A DNA stretch of 36,312 bases from Listeria farberi (GTDB taxonomy: Bacteria; Bacillota; Bacilli; Lactobacillales; Listeriaceae), in the NCBI RefSeq assembly GCF_014229245.1, contig NZ_JAARZJ010000017.1, positions 1-36,312 on the forward strand, in the 5' to 3' direction. Position 1 is the first letter of the stretch. Every line of letters starts with the position of its first letter. Made by a program: the position numbers and the translations under genes. The notes below the pieces were generated by a model that searched no databases, was not told the DNA's origin, and saw only the letters and a list, made by a program, of their open reading frames with translations. Below, in pieces: positions 7,869 through 17,700 of the stretch.

Positions 7869-8268
7869 GCTTCATATTAGAAAGAAATTGTTGAATAACA
7901 AATAATATGAAACAGATAAAATAACTACTGGCAACTCATCTAATAAAAGTACTAAAAGTCCGATATAATACAAATATGCCTTTTTTAGATTTTATTTTAA
8001 AACTATTAATAATGGCGCTATCATGGGATTTTTAATAGTTGCTTTGACTTCCCTAATTGTATTTCATTTGCTAAATATGTCTAAAATATGTCGAAAAGCT
8101 TTTTTTATGTGACGAAGTTTTGAATAAAATAGTTATTTTTTCATTTTAGTTTTAAAACTCTTTTTGAGCATATGTACATAGAAGTTCTTTGCAAGTAATA
8201 TTAATATTGCGATGTGATTAAGCATCATATTTATAGCAAAAAAATTTACTTGAGGAGAGAACTCTTTT
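7869..8268 (+). other. Long upstream region of the first LPXTG gene
   Basis: There is no convincing gene in these 400 AT-rich bases. From about 8078 the sequence is related to that upstream of the second LPXTG gene. One shared block is TGTCTAAAAT to TTTGAATAAA (8078-8127 against 14519-14570); the other is the leader block at 8185-8220. TATAAT at 7964-7969 lacks a -35 box. A hydrophobic 29-codon frame at 8023-8112 has no ribosome site. Confidence 0.6.
8152..8220 (+). promoter_or_regulatory. Promoter candidate and conserved leader of the first LPXTG gene
   Basis: TTAAAA (8152-8157) and TACATA (8175-8180) are 17 bp apart, in the same arrangement as TTAAAA-17-TATACA before the second gene. The following block 8185-8220, TTCTTTGCAAGTA then GCGATGTGATTA, is almost repeated at 14629-14663. 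It would lie in the 5' untranslated RNA, about 50-85 bases before the start. Confidence 0.4.
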
Positions 8269-11200
8269 ATGATGAAATTATCTAAAGCGAGGCATTACTT
8301 AGTGTTGCTAATGGCATTTTTCCTAGTATTAGGACAATTGAATTTAACAGCCCTTAATGTGTTTGCAAAAGAAAATGGGAATGACGAGCTAACTTATGAA
8401 GTTCAGTCTAAATTGGCAGAAGATAAAAAAACAGCTGATTTAACCATTAAAGTAACACCAACAAATGATCAGGTGAAAATCTTGACTATTGAAACACCTG
8501 ATGGAGAGAAGAAAGAAGGCCAAGAAGTAAGCTATAAAGCTGAAAAAAATGGTACAACTAACTTCTTAATTAATTATCAAAATACAGGCGAAGAAAAAGC
8601 AGAAACTAAAACATATACTGCTTCTTATGAAGTATCTGACATAGTTTCTGAAGATGAAGTAAATAAGGATACGGAAACAGAGAAGGCACCTGAAAAAGAA
8701 GATGCTAATATTCAGTCTCCTTCTACTACTAACAATACTAAATCACTTAAATCTGGACAAACAACAGTTGAACTAAAAATACCAGATTATAACCAAACAG
8801 CATGGGCAAACGGTGATATTAAAGAAGTAACTGCGACAGTGAACTTTGGTGACAGTACTTCTACTGGCAAAAAAGTGAATTTCACTTTACCAGATGGAAT
8901 GCGTTTTGTTTCTTTGCCAGTACCGAGTAACTATCAGGCTGGTACAAATGTGGATACAGGTGTTTTAAGTTATTTAGGAGCAAGTGATCCACTAGGAATA
9001 GCCATTACTTCGGTGGAAGTACCTGATAAAGAAACAACTTATAATCAAGCTACGTTTGGAACAGTAAGTTATGAGCTAAGCCCAGGAACTGAAAAAGCGA
9101 GTTTTACTTTTTCTGTACGGGTAGATGCAGCGAAATATTACGGACCAACTGATTTAGCAGATCCAATTAAAACCGAAGTATTTAAAGGAGAGGCAAGTAC
9201 ACCTGTTGCTTCTGCAGAACAAGCAATTCATGCGGAAGGAAATAAAGTTATAGGATATGCCAATCAAGATCATGTAAAAACAATGTTCCGTAATTGGTAT
9301 AATAGTCTAGGCTTATCAGAAGTCCTTGCAAGTACAGATACTACTGACTCTTATAACTATACAAAAGCTTACTCTGTCGTGAATGGATCGAATAGTGTAG
9401 ATAGTCGTGGGTCACTGACTTATATCGCTAAAAATATCGATGTAACGCTTTATTACCCTGAAGGTATGGAGTTTGTAGACGTTGTAAATAATAATGGAGG
9501 AGTGCTAAAGGATAATTCTAACTTAACTATTACTAATTATCCAAGTGAAAATAAGGTGGTAGTTAATTGTAAGCAATTAAACTTTAACTCCGTTAGTAAT
9601 TCTATCTATAGTGTCAAATATAAAGTGCCTAAAGGAACTCCAGCAGGAACATATAGCACAGATAAAGTGCCGCATGCGGTTATCACAACATATGATGGAG
9701 AAGTATTTGAATCAGATGCACTATCAACTAATACTAACGACTTAACTACTTTAGCGCCTCTAGACACTTGTAAAGTTGTTGATACTACCGAAAATAAATT
9801 AAGTTTGACTGCAGCAAATGGTCAACTTAATCCAAATAACGAAACTTGGGGTGGTAGCATCCAAATCAATAATAAAAATAGTGCGGGTGTGAAAAAAAAT
9901 CAAATGTATCAAATTAAATTTGACCCTAACTGGGAAGCTTATATGGTCAATATTCCTTTTGATAGCACTATTTCAGGAAACAAAATCAGTGAAGTACAGT
10001 ATAAAACAAATTTAAACGACGCTTTTCGAACATTTGATGGAGCGCTTATTAAAAATAATAACCAAATGTATCGACTAGATGCAAAAGCAGTAGGGCTTGA
10101 AGAAGGAGAATATTTCACAGAAGTAAAAGCAAATGTGGGAGATTTTGCACCTGGATATCTTAGTACAGAATCTTCGGCTACTTACCGTTGGAACTCCACT
10201 GCTTCATACGGTAAAATCAAGCCAGGCGTTACATCTGTCCAATATGAAGGCGCAATATGGGACGCGGATGATGAGGCCAATACGAAAGTATCTGGCACAT
10301 CAACCTATAAAGTTTCAACTGCAGAAAGTACAGCAGCAAATGGTACAGCAGCTTTCTATAATAAAGCTGGTACAAGGGTAAAAACAGCTAGCGCAGGAGA
10401 AACTATCAACACAAAAGCGACATTATTGTTACATGATTACCCTTATGGAACAAGAACAGTTCTCAATGATCCAGAAGTTTATTTACATGCTCTAGAAGGT
10501 ACAACAATTCAACCTTCTTCCATTAAACTAACGGATCAGGATGGGAAAGATGTTAATTTCACAGTTGAACAAGAAACGGCCAATAATGGAGACAAAGTAT
10601 TCGTTTTAAAAACAACGGATGTATCAGTGGGAGCATATGTAGGCTATCCAGCTAAAACTAAATATCTAAATATCAGCTACAATACAACGTTTGATGTAAC
10701 TCTAGATAAAAGTATTAACATGGATGCGCAACAGGTCATTGCATGGGGAGCGAATGTTACTCCGGCAATGGCAAATAATACTTTTTCAGATTTAGGGTTA
10801 GATGTAAATAAAAATGGCAGGGACAATGATAGATTACTTTCTGTCAATAGTAGTACTTTAAGTATTCCAAAACAAGATACAGTCACTGTAGAAACTTTCT
10901 TAAGCGTGGCTGGAGAAGGCGCTAAAGCAGCTTATGTAGAAGGAGAAGACAGTACGGTTTCTTACTTCACACCAGGAACAGATGCTGATTATACAGTCAA
11001 GATTACGAATACTTCTAGTGGGAACGCTAGTACATTTGAGCTTTATATCCCAATTCCAAAAACTGGTCAAGACTTCGGATCTAAATTCCAAAGCGAACCA
11101 TTCAAGTGGGATATGAAACTAAATGGAGCACTACCTGTTAGTGCAGAACAACAAGACCAATTCGATGTAAGTTATGCAACAACCGCAACAGGAGATAATT

Positions 11201-14200
11201 ATGATTCCAACGACATATACTCAGATACTGTTGCTGATTACGAAAAAGTTAACATGGTTCGAATCAAAGTGAAGACACAAATTAATGCAGGTGAAACACA
11301 AACCTTCAAAGTACCACTTAAAGTAGATGAAACATTCGATACAGCAACTGAAGGTAACAAAATTGGTGAACGTGATATCTACAACCCGTATTACCGTGTA
11401 ATTACTAATACCTTCTCTGGTTCATTATCTGGAACAAAAGTAGGTGCTGAACTAGTAATTGGTGAAGTAGCAGGTACTTTATTTAATGATAAAGATGCTA
11501 ATGGTTTGTATGAAAAAGACAAAGGCGATGAACCTTTAGCGAGTGAAACAGTTGAATTATACAAATGGAATGAAGCCACTTCTGCATACGAGCCTGCCAA
11601 AGTAGGTGACAAAAATGTAACTGCCACAACGGACAGTAACGGTAAATACAGTTTTGATTACAATGATGGTGTTGGTTATGGTAATTATGCAGTGAAATTC
11701 CCAGACAAAGCTGGCTACCAATATACACTCAAAAATATTGGTAAAGATATTTCTCTAGATAGTGATGTACCTTACAGCGGGACAGATAGAGGTTGGGTGA
11801 AACAAATCGATCCAACACAACCAAGCTCACAATATACAAATGCAGGTTATTATGCTTATGACCCTACGCAAGATTTAAAAGTTAACCTAGATAAAAAACA
11901 AGTTCAAATGGGTCGCAGCTTAGAAATCACTTTACCAAAAGTAGCTTCAACAACAGGACAAGCTGCCGAAGATACTATCGAACCAAGCATCTTTAAAAAT
12001 ATTAAAGCAGCAACAGATGGGTATAAATGGACTGTTGCAGATACCAATGTGGCAACAGTACAAACATTAGCAGATGGTTCAGCAGCTGTAGTTGGCGTTT
12101 CTACAAACAATAAAACGATTGATGTAACAGATTTAACGATTACCATCCAAGATATTTTTGGAACAGAAAAAAGTTCCAAAGCACCAGTATATGTTACTGG
12201 AACAGAGGGAACTGTTGCGCAACAAGATGGTTATACCATGGGAGCTACTGATTTTTCAATAGAGTATAAAGAAGCTACTGCATTAACGAAAGCACAGGCC
12301 CTAACTCTTGCGAAAACAGCCGCTTTTGAAGAAGTAAAAGACGGCGTTAACTCAAGCGCCGAAGATCGTTTAGACCAAGTTCAAGTAAACCAAGCACAAT
12401 TAGATGCCATAAAAAATGGCTCTAATCAAGGTGGCGTGTATCCATTAACTTACACGATAACAAAAGATAGCAAAACGGTTTCAGTTACTATTCAAGTAAC
12501 TGTAGCAAAAGATTTAACCGCAGTGAACGCACATGATTCTACTATTTATGTAGGAGATACATGGGAAGCGGAAGACAACTTTGATAGTGCGTCAAATAAA
12601 GAAGGTGACACTAATGTAGCGTTTAGCGATGTAACAGTTACAGGAACTGTAAACACCGCAGTAGCTGGTTCGTATCCAGTAACCTACACATATAATGGTG
12701 TCTCTAAAAAAATTAATGTTACTGTCAAAGCTAAATTAACCGCAGTAAACGCACATGATTCCACAATCTATACAGGTGACACATGGAATGCGGGAGACAA
12801 CTTTGATAGTGCACTTGATAAAGATGGCAATTCCGTCGCTTTTGCTGATATTACAGTGACAGGAACTGTTAATACAAATCAAGCTGGTACTAATACCATC
12901 ACTTATAGCTATGATGGAGTTTCGAAAACTATTACAGTTACCGTCTTAGAAAATAAGGAAGGTATCAGTGCTCATGACTCTACTATTTATGTAGGAGATG
13001 CATGGAATGCCAAAGATAACTTCGATAGTGCTTTTGATAAAGATGGTAACGCCGTTGACCTAGAAGACGTAACAGTCACAGAAAAACCAACTGTAGATAC
13101 GACAAAAGCAGGTGCTTACGAAGTCACTTACAAGTATGGCAAAGTATCGAAAAAAATCACTTTAACTGTCAAAGCTAAATTAACCGCAGTGAACGCACAT
13201 GATTCCACGATTTATGTTGGAGATGCGTGGAGTGCAGAAGATAACTTTGATAGTGCGCTTGACAAAGATGGCAATTCCGTCGCTTTTGCTGATATCGAAG
13301 TAAAAGGAACTGTTGATACAGACAAAGCTGGAACATATCCAGTAACGTACACATATGACGGTGTCTCAAAAACAATTAACATCCAAGTAAAAGACATCTT
13401 AACCGCAGTGAACGCACATGATTCTGAAATCTATGTAGGAGACAGCTGGGATGCCAAAGATAATTTTGACAGTGCACAAGATAAAGACGGAAATACAGTT
13501 GACTGGCAAGATATAAGCGTTTCAGAAAATCCGACTGTTGATTTAGAAACAGCTGGAGTATACCAAGTGACTTATAGTTATGACGGTGTTTCGAAAACAA
13601 TTAATCTGACTGTAAATCCAAGAAAAACAAGTGTAGAAGTGCATGACTCCACAATTTATACAGGAGATACATGGAAAGCAGAAGACAACTTCGATAATGC
13701 TACAGATAAAAAAGGTGACCAAATTTCTTTCGAAGATGTAACTGTAACTGGACAAGTTGATCCTGAAACAGCAGGCGCATATGAAGTAAGCTATAGCTAT
13801 GATGGAGTGGAAAAAGTAGCACATATCACTGTGATCCAAAATCAAGCACAAATTACTGTAAAAGATAGCGTTATCCCATATGGAGAAAAATGGGAAGCAG
13901 AAGCTAACTTTATAGGTGCAACAAACCGAGATGGTGTAGCAATTCCGTTCTCCAAAATTCAAGTAGATGGTACAGTAGATGTAAATAAAGCTGGGACATA
14001 CAAAGTGATTTACACGTATGATCCAAATGAAGGAACAGCAGATGCAGGCAAAAAGCAACTTTCTGTCACAGCTAACATTCAAGTAGAAGCAGAAATTGTA
14101 AATCCAGTAAAACCTGTTGATCCATCAGATCCAACAGAACCTACAAATCCAGTAAAACCATCAACTTCAACAAAACCATCAACAGAAAAAACACCATTAA

Positions 14201-14364
14201 AAGTAGTTGATAACAAGCAAAATACAGCAACATATAAAGAAGCAAAACCATTACCAAAAACAGGTGACCAAACAAACACTTGGGTAATCTGGACAGGCTT
14301 GAGCTTACTTGTTCTAAGCATGCTCTTGTTGGCAATGAGAGGTAGAAAGAAAAAATATCAATAA
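8269..14364 (+). CDS. Giant LPXTG cell-wall surface protein with Ig-like repeats, copy A
   Basis: This is a 2031-residue sortase substrate of the Lmo0842 type. A signal peptide lies at about 1-34 (hydrophobic VLLMAFFLVLG, cleavage likely after VFA). A threonine/glutamate-rich linker follows to about residue 155, then a long beta-rich adhesin region to about 1060 with no family I can name firmly. Residues 1065-1154 form an SdrD/Cna B-type domain with a DKDANGLYEKDKGDE calcium-loop-like motif. Further Ig-like domains lie at 1195-1415. Seven repeats of about 72-82 residues, each starting near NAHDSTIYVGDTW, occupy about 1416-1935 (group 3 bacterial Ig type). Then comes a Pro/Thr stalk and the sorting signal LPKTG at 1995-1999, a hydrophobic helix and RGRKKKYQ. 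GAGGAG precedes ATG-ATG at 8269. Its role is probably adhesion or surface display; the ligand is unknown. A tandem paralogue follows at 14710. Confidence 0.93.
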   Translation: MMKLSKARHYLVLLMAFFLVLGQLNLTALNVFAKENGNDELTYEVQSKLAEDKKTADLTIKVTPTNDQVKILTIETPDGEKKEGQEVSYKAEKNGTTNFLINYQNTGEEKAETKTYTASYEVSDIVSEDEVNKDTETEKAPEKEDANIQSPSTTNNTKSLKSGQTTVELKIPDYNQTAWANGDIKEVTATVNFGDSTSTGKKVNFTLPDGMRFVSLPVPSNYQAGTNVDTGVLSYLGASDPLGIAITSVEVPDKETTYNQATFGTVSYELSPGTEKASFTFSVRVDAAKYYGPTDLADPIKTEVFKGEASTPVASAEQAIHAEGNKVIGYANQDHVKTMFRNWYNSLGLSEVLASTDTTDSYNYTKAYSVVNGSNSVDSRGSLTYIAKNIDVTLYYPEGMEFVDVVNNNGGVLKDNSNLTITNYPSENKVVVNCKQLNFNSVSNSIYSVKYKVPKGTPAGTYSTDKVPHAVITTYDGEVFESDALSTNTNDLTTLAPLDTCKVVDTTENKLSLTAANGQLNPNNETWGGSIQINNKNSAGVKKNQMYQIKFDPNWEAYMVNIPFDSTISGNKISEVQYKTNLNDAFRTFDGALIKNNNQMYRLDAKAVGLEEGEYFTEVKANVGDFAPGYLSTESSATYRWNSTASYGKIKPGVTSVQYEGAIWDADDEANTKVSGTSTYKVSTAESTAANGTAAFYNKAGTRVKTASAGETINTKATLLLHDYPYGTRTVLNDPEVYLHALEGTTIQPSSIKLTDQDGKDVNFTVEQETANNGDKVFVLKTTDVSVGAYVGYPAKTKYLNISYNTTFDVTLDKSINMDAQQVIAWGANVTPAMANNTFSDLGLDVNKNGRDNDRLLSVNSSTLSIPKQDTVTVETFLSVAGEGAKAAYVEGEDSTVSYFTPGTDADYTVKITNTSSGNASTFELYIPIPKTGQDFGSKFQSEPFKWDMKLNGALPVSAEQQDQFDVSYATTATGDNYDSNDIYSDTVADYEKVNMVRIKVKTQINAGETQTFKVPLKVDETFDTATEGNKIGERDIYNPYYRVITNTFSGSLSGTKVGAELVIGEVAGTLFNDKDANGLYEKDKGDEPLASETVELYKWNEATSAYEPAKVGDKNVTATTDSNGKYSFDYNDGVGYGNYAVKFPDKAGYQYTLKNIGKDISLDSDVPYSGTDRGWVKQIDPTQPSSQYTNAGYYAYDPTQDLKVNLDKKQVQMGRSLEITLPKVASTTGQAAEDTIEPSIFKNIKAATDGYKWTVADTNVATVQTLADGSAAVVGVSTNNKTIDVTDLTITIQDIFGTEKSSKAPVYVTGTEGTVAQQDGYTMGATDFSIEYKEATALTKAQALTLAKTAAFEEVKDGVNSSAEDRLDQVQVNQAQLDAIKNGSNQGGVYPLTYTITKDSKTVSVTIQVTVAKDLTAVNAHDSTIYVGDTWEAEDNFDSASNKEGDTNVAFSDVTVTGTVNTAVAGSYPVTYTYNGVSKKINVTVKAKLTAVNAHDSTIYTGDTWNAGDNFDSALDKDGNSVAFADITVTGTVNTNQAGTNTITYSYDGVSKTITVTVLENKEGISAHDSTIYVGDAWNAKDNFDSAFDKDGNAVDLEDVTVTEKPTVDTTKAGAYEVTYKYGKVSKKITLTVKAKLTAVNAHDSTIYVGDAWSAEDNFDSALDKDGNSVAFADIEVKGTVDTDKAGTYPVTYTYDGVSKTINIQVKDILTAVNAHDSEIYVGDSWDAKDNFDSAQDKDGNTVDWQDISVSENPTVDLETAGVYQVTYSYDGVSKTINLTVNPRKTSVEVHDSTIYTGDTWKAEDNFDNATDKKGDQISFEDVTVTGQVDPETAGAYEVSYSYDGVEKVAHITVIQNQAQITVKDSVIPYGEKWEAEANFIGATNRDGVAIPFSKIQVDGTVDVNKAGTYKVIYTYDPNEGTADAGKKQLSVTANIQVEAEIVNPVKPVDPSDPTEPTNPVKPSTSTKPSTEKTPLKVVDNKQNTATYKEAKPLPKTGDQTNTWVIWTGLSLLVLSMLLLAMRGRKKKYQ
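12514..14090 (+). repeat. Seven tandem Ig-like repeats in copy A
   Basis: Units begin near 12514, 12736, 12958, 13180, 13402, 13621 and 13846. The first five keep an AHDS(T/E)IY(V/T)GD core, the sixth reads VHDSTIYTGD, and the seventh is degenerate (VKDSVIPYGE). Units alternate between a GTVNT-type and an EKPTVDT-type central loop. Confidence 0.85.
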
Positions 14365-14381
14365 AGTAAAGCAATAAGAAG

Positions 14382-14413
14382 TAGGGCATGCATTCGACAT
14401 GCCCTATTTTTTT
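14382..14413 (+). terminator. Terminator after LPXTG copy A
   Basis: TAGGGCATG (14382-14390) pairs perfectly with CATGCCCTA (14398-14406) around a 7-base loop, followed by seven T residues. It shows the two LPXTG genes are separate transcription units. Confidence 0.9.
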
Positions 14414-14461
14414 ATCTAATTAACTAGCGAAAACTGGTATTAAGAAAAACTATATTTAAAT

Positions 14462-14496
14462 AAAAATAGTCTATTTTAGTAAAAAAGACTATTTTT
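14462..14496. repeat. Second hairpin between the LPXTG genes
   Basis: AAAAATAGTC (14462-14471) and GACTATTTTT (14487-14496) form a perfect 10-bp inverted repeat with a 15-base spacer. It is AT-rich and could be a weak backup terminator or a protein site. Confidence 0.5.
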
Positions 14497-14534
14497 GTTA
14501 GATGAATGTGACGAAAAAATGTCTAAAATGTGTC

Positions 14535-14548
14535 TGAAAGCGTTTTCT
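14535..14548 (+). promoter_or_regulatory. cre-like site upstream of LPXTG copy B
   Basis: TGAAAGCGTTTTCT matches the CcpA consensus TGWAANCGNTNWCA at 13 of 14 positions. The corresponding place upstream of copy A (8091-8105) has drifted and no longer matches. It lies about 45 bases before the candidate -35 box. Confidence 0.45.
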
Positions 14549-14592
14549 TTTATGGCGGATTTTTGAATAAATTTAATGTTTGAAACGAATTA

Positions 14593-14663
14593 TTAAAAAA
14601 AACAACTAAAGCTTCTATACACTAGTGCTTCTTTGCAAGTATTATAAAAATGCGATGTGATTA
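14593..14663 (+). promoter_or_regulatory. Promoter candidate and conserved leader of LPXTG copy B
   Basis: TTAAAA (14593-14598) and TATACA (14616-14621) are 17 bp apart. The leader block 14629-14663 (TTCTTTGCAAGTA, GCGATGTGATTA) repeats 8185-8220 with one length change. Confidence 0.4.
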
Positions 14664-14709
14664 TATGTCCTTAAACAGCCCAAAAAAATTACTTGAAGGA
14701 GAGGATTTT

Positions 14710-17700
14710 TTGATAATTAAACCAAACAAACTGAAGCAATGGTTAGTATTGTTAATGGCATTTTTCCTAGTGTTAGGACAATTAAATTTAACTGCACTTC
14801 ACGTGTTTGCCAAGGAAAACGGGAATGATGATCTTACTTATGAAGTTCAGTCGGACATAGCAACAGATAAAAAGTCTGCTGATTTAACCATTAAAGTAAC
14901 ACCAGCTAAGGAAGAGGTAGAAATCGTAACTATTAAAACTCCTGATGGGGTGGAAAAAGAAAGTCACGAAGCAAGTTATAAAGCCATTAAAAATGGTGAA
15001 ATATCTTTCTTAATTACCTATCAAGATACTAATACAGAAAAGTCAGAAACAAAATCTTATACAGCTACTTATAAAGTAAGTGGCATTGTTTCTGAAGAGG
15101 AAACAAGTAAAGAAGTGGAAGAGAGCAATCAAGAAGCTACTACAAAAGAGCCTTCTGATTCAGACAATACAAAAACAACAAGCAAACAGTTACTTAAAGC
15201 TAATCAAGCAACCGTGGATTTAAATATTCCAGATTATAATCAAACAGCTTGGTCTAATGGAGATATTAAAGAAGTTAATGTAACTGTTGATTTTGGTGAT
15301 AATACTTCTACTGGAAAGAAAGTAAGCTTCGCGTTGCCAGATGGCATGCGCTTTGTATCTTTGCCCGTACCAAGTAACTATCAAAGTGGTACAAATGTAG
15401 ATCCCGCTATTCTAAGTCGTCTAGGTGCAAGTGATCCACTAGGAGTAGCAATTACTTCAGTTACAGTGCCGCAAATAGAAAAAGCCTACAATAACGCAAC
15501 ATTTGGTACAGTTAGTTATGACTTATCTTCTGGAACAGAAAAAGCAAGTTTTACTTTTTCTGTGCGAGTGGATGCTGCTAAATACTACGGTCCAAAAGAT
15601 ATAGAGTCGCCTATTAAAGCAGAAGTATTTATGGAAGGCGCAAGTAATCCTATTGCTTCTACAGAACAAGCTATTCATGCAGAAGGAAATAAGGTCATAG
15701 GTTATGCTGAACAAAATCATGTGAAAACAATGTTTCGAGATTGGTATGAAAATTTCACGCTACCAGAAGTACTAGCGAGTACGGACGAAACAGCTTCCTA
15801 TAACTACACCAAAACCTATGCACTTGTAAACGGATTAAATCAATTGGATGGTCGGGGAGCACCATTTTTTGTGGCAAAACATATGAAGACAACACTTTAT
15901 TACCCTGAAGGAATGGAATATGTTGGTGTAGTGGATAGATTTGGAAACTTAATGAAAGACTCTACAAATATGACATTCACTAATTACCCAGAAGAAAATA
16001 AAGTAGTGATTGATAGTAAGCTCTTAAACTATAATTCTGTTAGCGGTTCTGTATTTGCAGTCAAATATAAAGTACCAAAAGATACACCGGCAGGGACATA
16101 TAGTGCACCTAAAGCACCACATACAGTTATTACAACATATGATAATCAAGTTTTTGAAACAGATGCATTAACAACGAATAGCGCAGATACTACTACAGTG
16201 ACTCCGATTGATGTTTGTAAAGTAGTAGGCGCTTCTGCAAATAAGTTAACGCTATTCTCAGCGAATGGCACTATCAATCCAGATAATGAAACATGGGCTG
16301 GAAGTATTCAAATTCAAAATAAGCAAACAGCAGGTGTTAAAACCAATCAAGTTTATCAGATTGAATTTGACCCTAATTGGAAAGCCTATATGGTCAATAT
16401 TCCTTTTGATAGTAGAGTTGTTGGAAATAAAATAAAAGATGTGCAGTATAAAACTAATTTAAATCCCTCTTACCGCACCTATACTGGAGCACTTACTAAA
16501 AACAACAATCAAACCTATCGTTTGGATGCTAAAGTGGTGGGACTTGAAGAAGGGGAATATTTCACAGAAGTGAAAGCAAATGTGGGAGACTTCTCACCAG
16601 GCTATGTCAGCACAGAATCGCTTGCAACCTATCGCTGGAATTCCACCACTTCATATGGAATGGTTAAACCAGGCATCACCTCTGTACAATTTAAAGGTTC
16701 TATTTGGAACGCAGAGGATGAAGCTAATACGAAAGTTTCTAGCACTTCCACATATAAAGTGAGTAACTCTATTACTACTGCAGCAAATGGCACCGCAGCT
16801 TTCTTTGATAAAACAGGGAAATTAACTAAAGTAGCAAGCGCAGGAGAAACTATCAATACAAAAGCGACATTATTGTTACATGATTATCCTTATGGAACAA
16901 GAACAGCGCTGAATAATCCAGAAGTATATTTACGTGAGCTAACAGGTACAAAAGTTCAACCATCCAGCATTAAATTAACCGATCAAGATGGAAAAGATGT
17001 TGATTTTTCTATAGAAGAAAAAACAGCTAAAAATGGTGAAAAAGTATATGTGTTAAAAACAAAAGATGTTTCTGTTGGAAATTTCCTTAATTATCCATAT
17101 AAGCAAAAATATTTACACCTCAGTTATAACACTACATTTGATGTTACTTTAGATAAAAGCATTAATATGGATGCGCAACAGGTTATCGCATGGGGAGGAC
17201 CGGATGTTACTTCGGCAATTGCGAATAATACTTTTTTAGATACGGGCCTAGATGTGAACCAAAATGGCAGGGACAATGAAAAATTACTTTCTGTCAACAG
17301 TAGTACTTTAAGTATTCCAAAACAAGATACAGTCACTGTAGAAACTTTCTTAAGCGTGGCTGGAGAAGGCGCTAAAGCAGCTTATGTGGAAGGCGATGAT
17401 AACACGGTTTCCTACTTTACACCAGGAACAGATGCCGATTATACAGTACAAATCACTAATGCTTCGAATGCGGAAGCAAGCACTTTTGAGCTGTTCATTC
17501 CCATTCCAAAAACTGGTCAAGACTTTGGAGATAAATTCCAAAGTGAAGCCTTTAAGTGGGATATGAAACTGAATAGCGCCTTAGCCATTACAGCAGAACA
17601 ACAAAATCAGTTTGAAGTGAGCTACACAACAGAAGCTACTGAAAATAATTATGATGCGGAAAGTATTTATTCAGATACTGTTGCTGACTATGAAAAAGTA

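Noticed and set aside
8023-8112. A 29-codon hydrophobic frame upstream of the first LPXTG gene (MGFLIVALTSLIVFHLLN then KICRK), like a type I toxin peptide
   Set aside because: It has no ribosome site, its end overlaps a block that is duplicated upstream of the second LPXTG gene where the frame is not kept, and no antisense RNA promoter is evident.
13543-14082. Long minus-strand frames opposite the Ig-repeat arrays (also 20044-20508)
   Set aside because: They are shadow frames produced by repetitive codon patterns of the plus-strand repeats, rich in Cys, Phe and Ser, without ribosome sites.
12514-14090. The regular repeats as a possible CRISPR or non-coding array
   Set aside because: Units are about 220 bp, stay in frame and encode Ig-like domains; there are no short identical repeats with unique spacers.
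14650-14709. ATG 14650 as start of the second LPXTG gene
   Set aside because: The extra 20 residues fall in the conserved leader, no ribosome site precedes it, and TTG 14710 aligns with the start of copy A.
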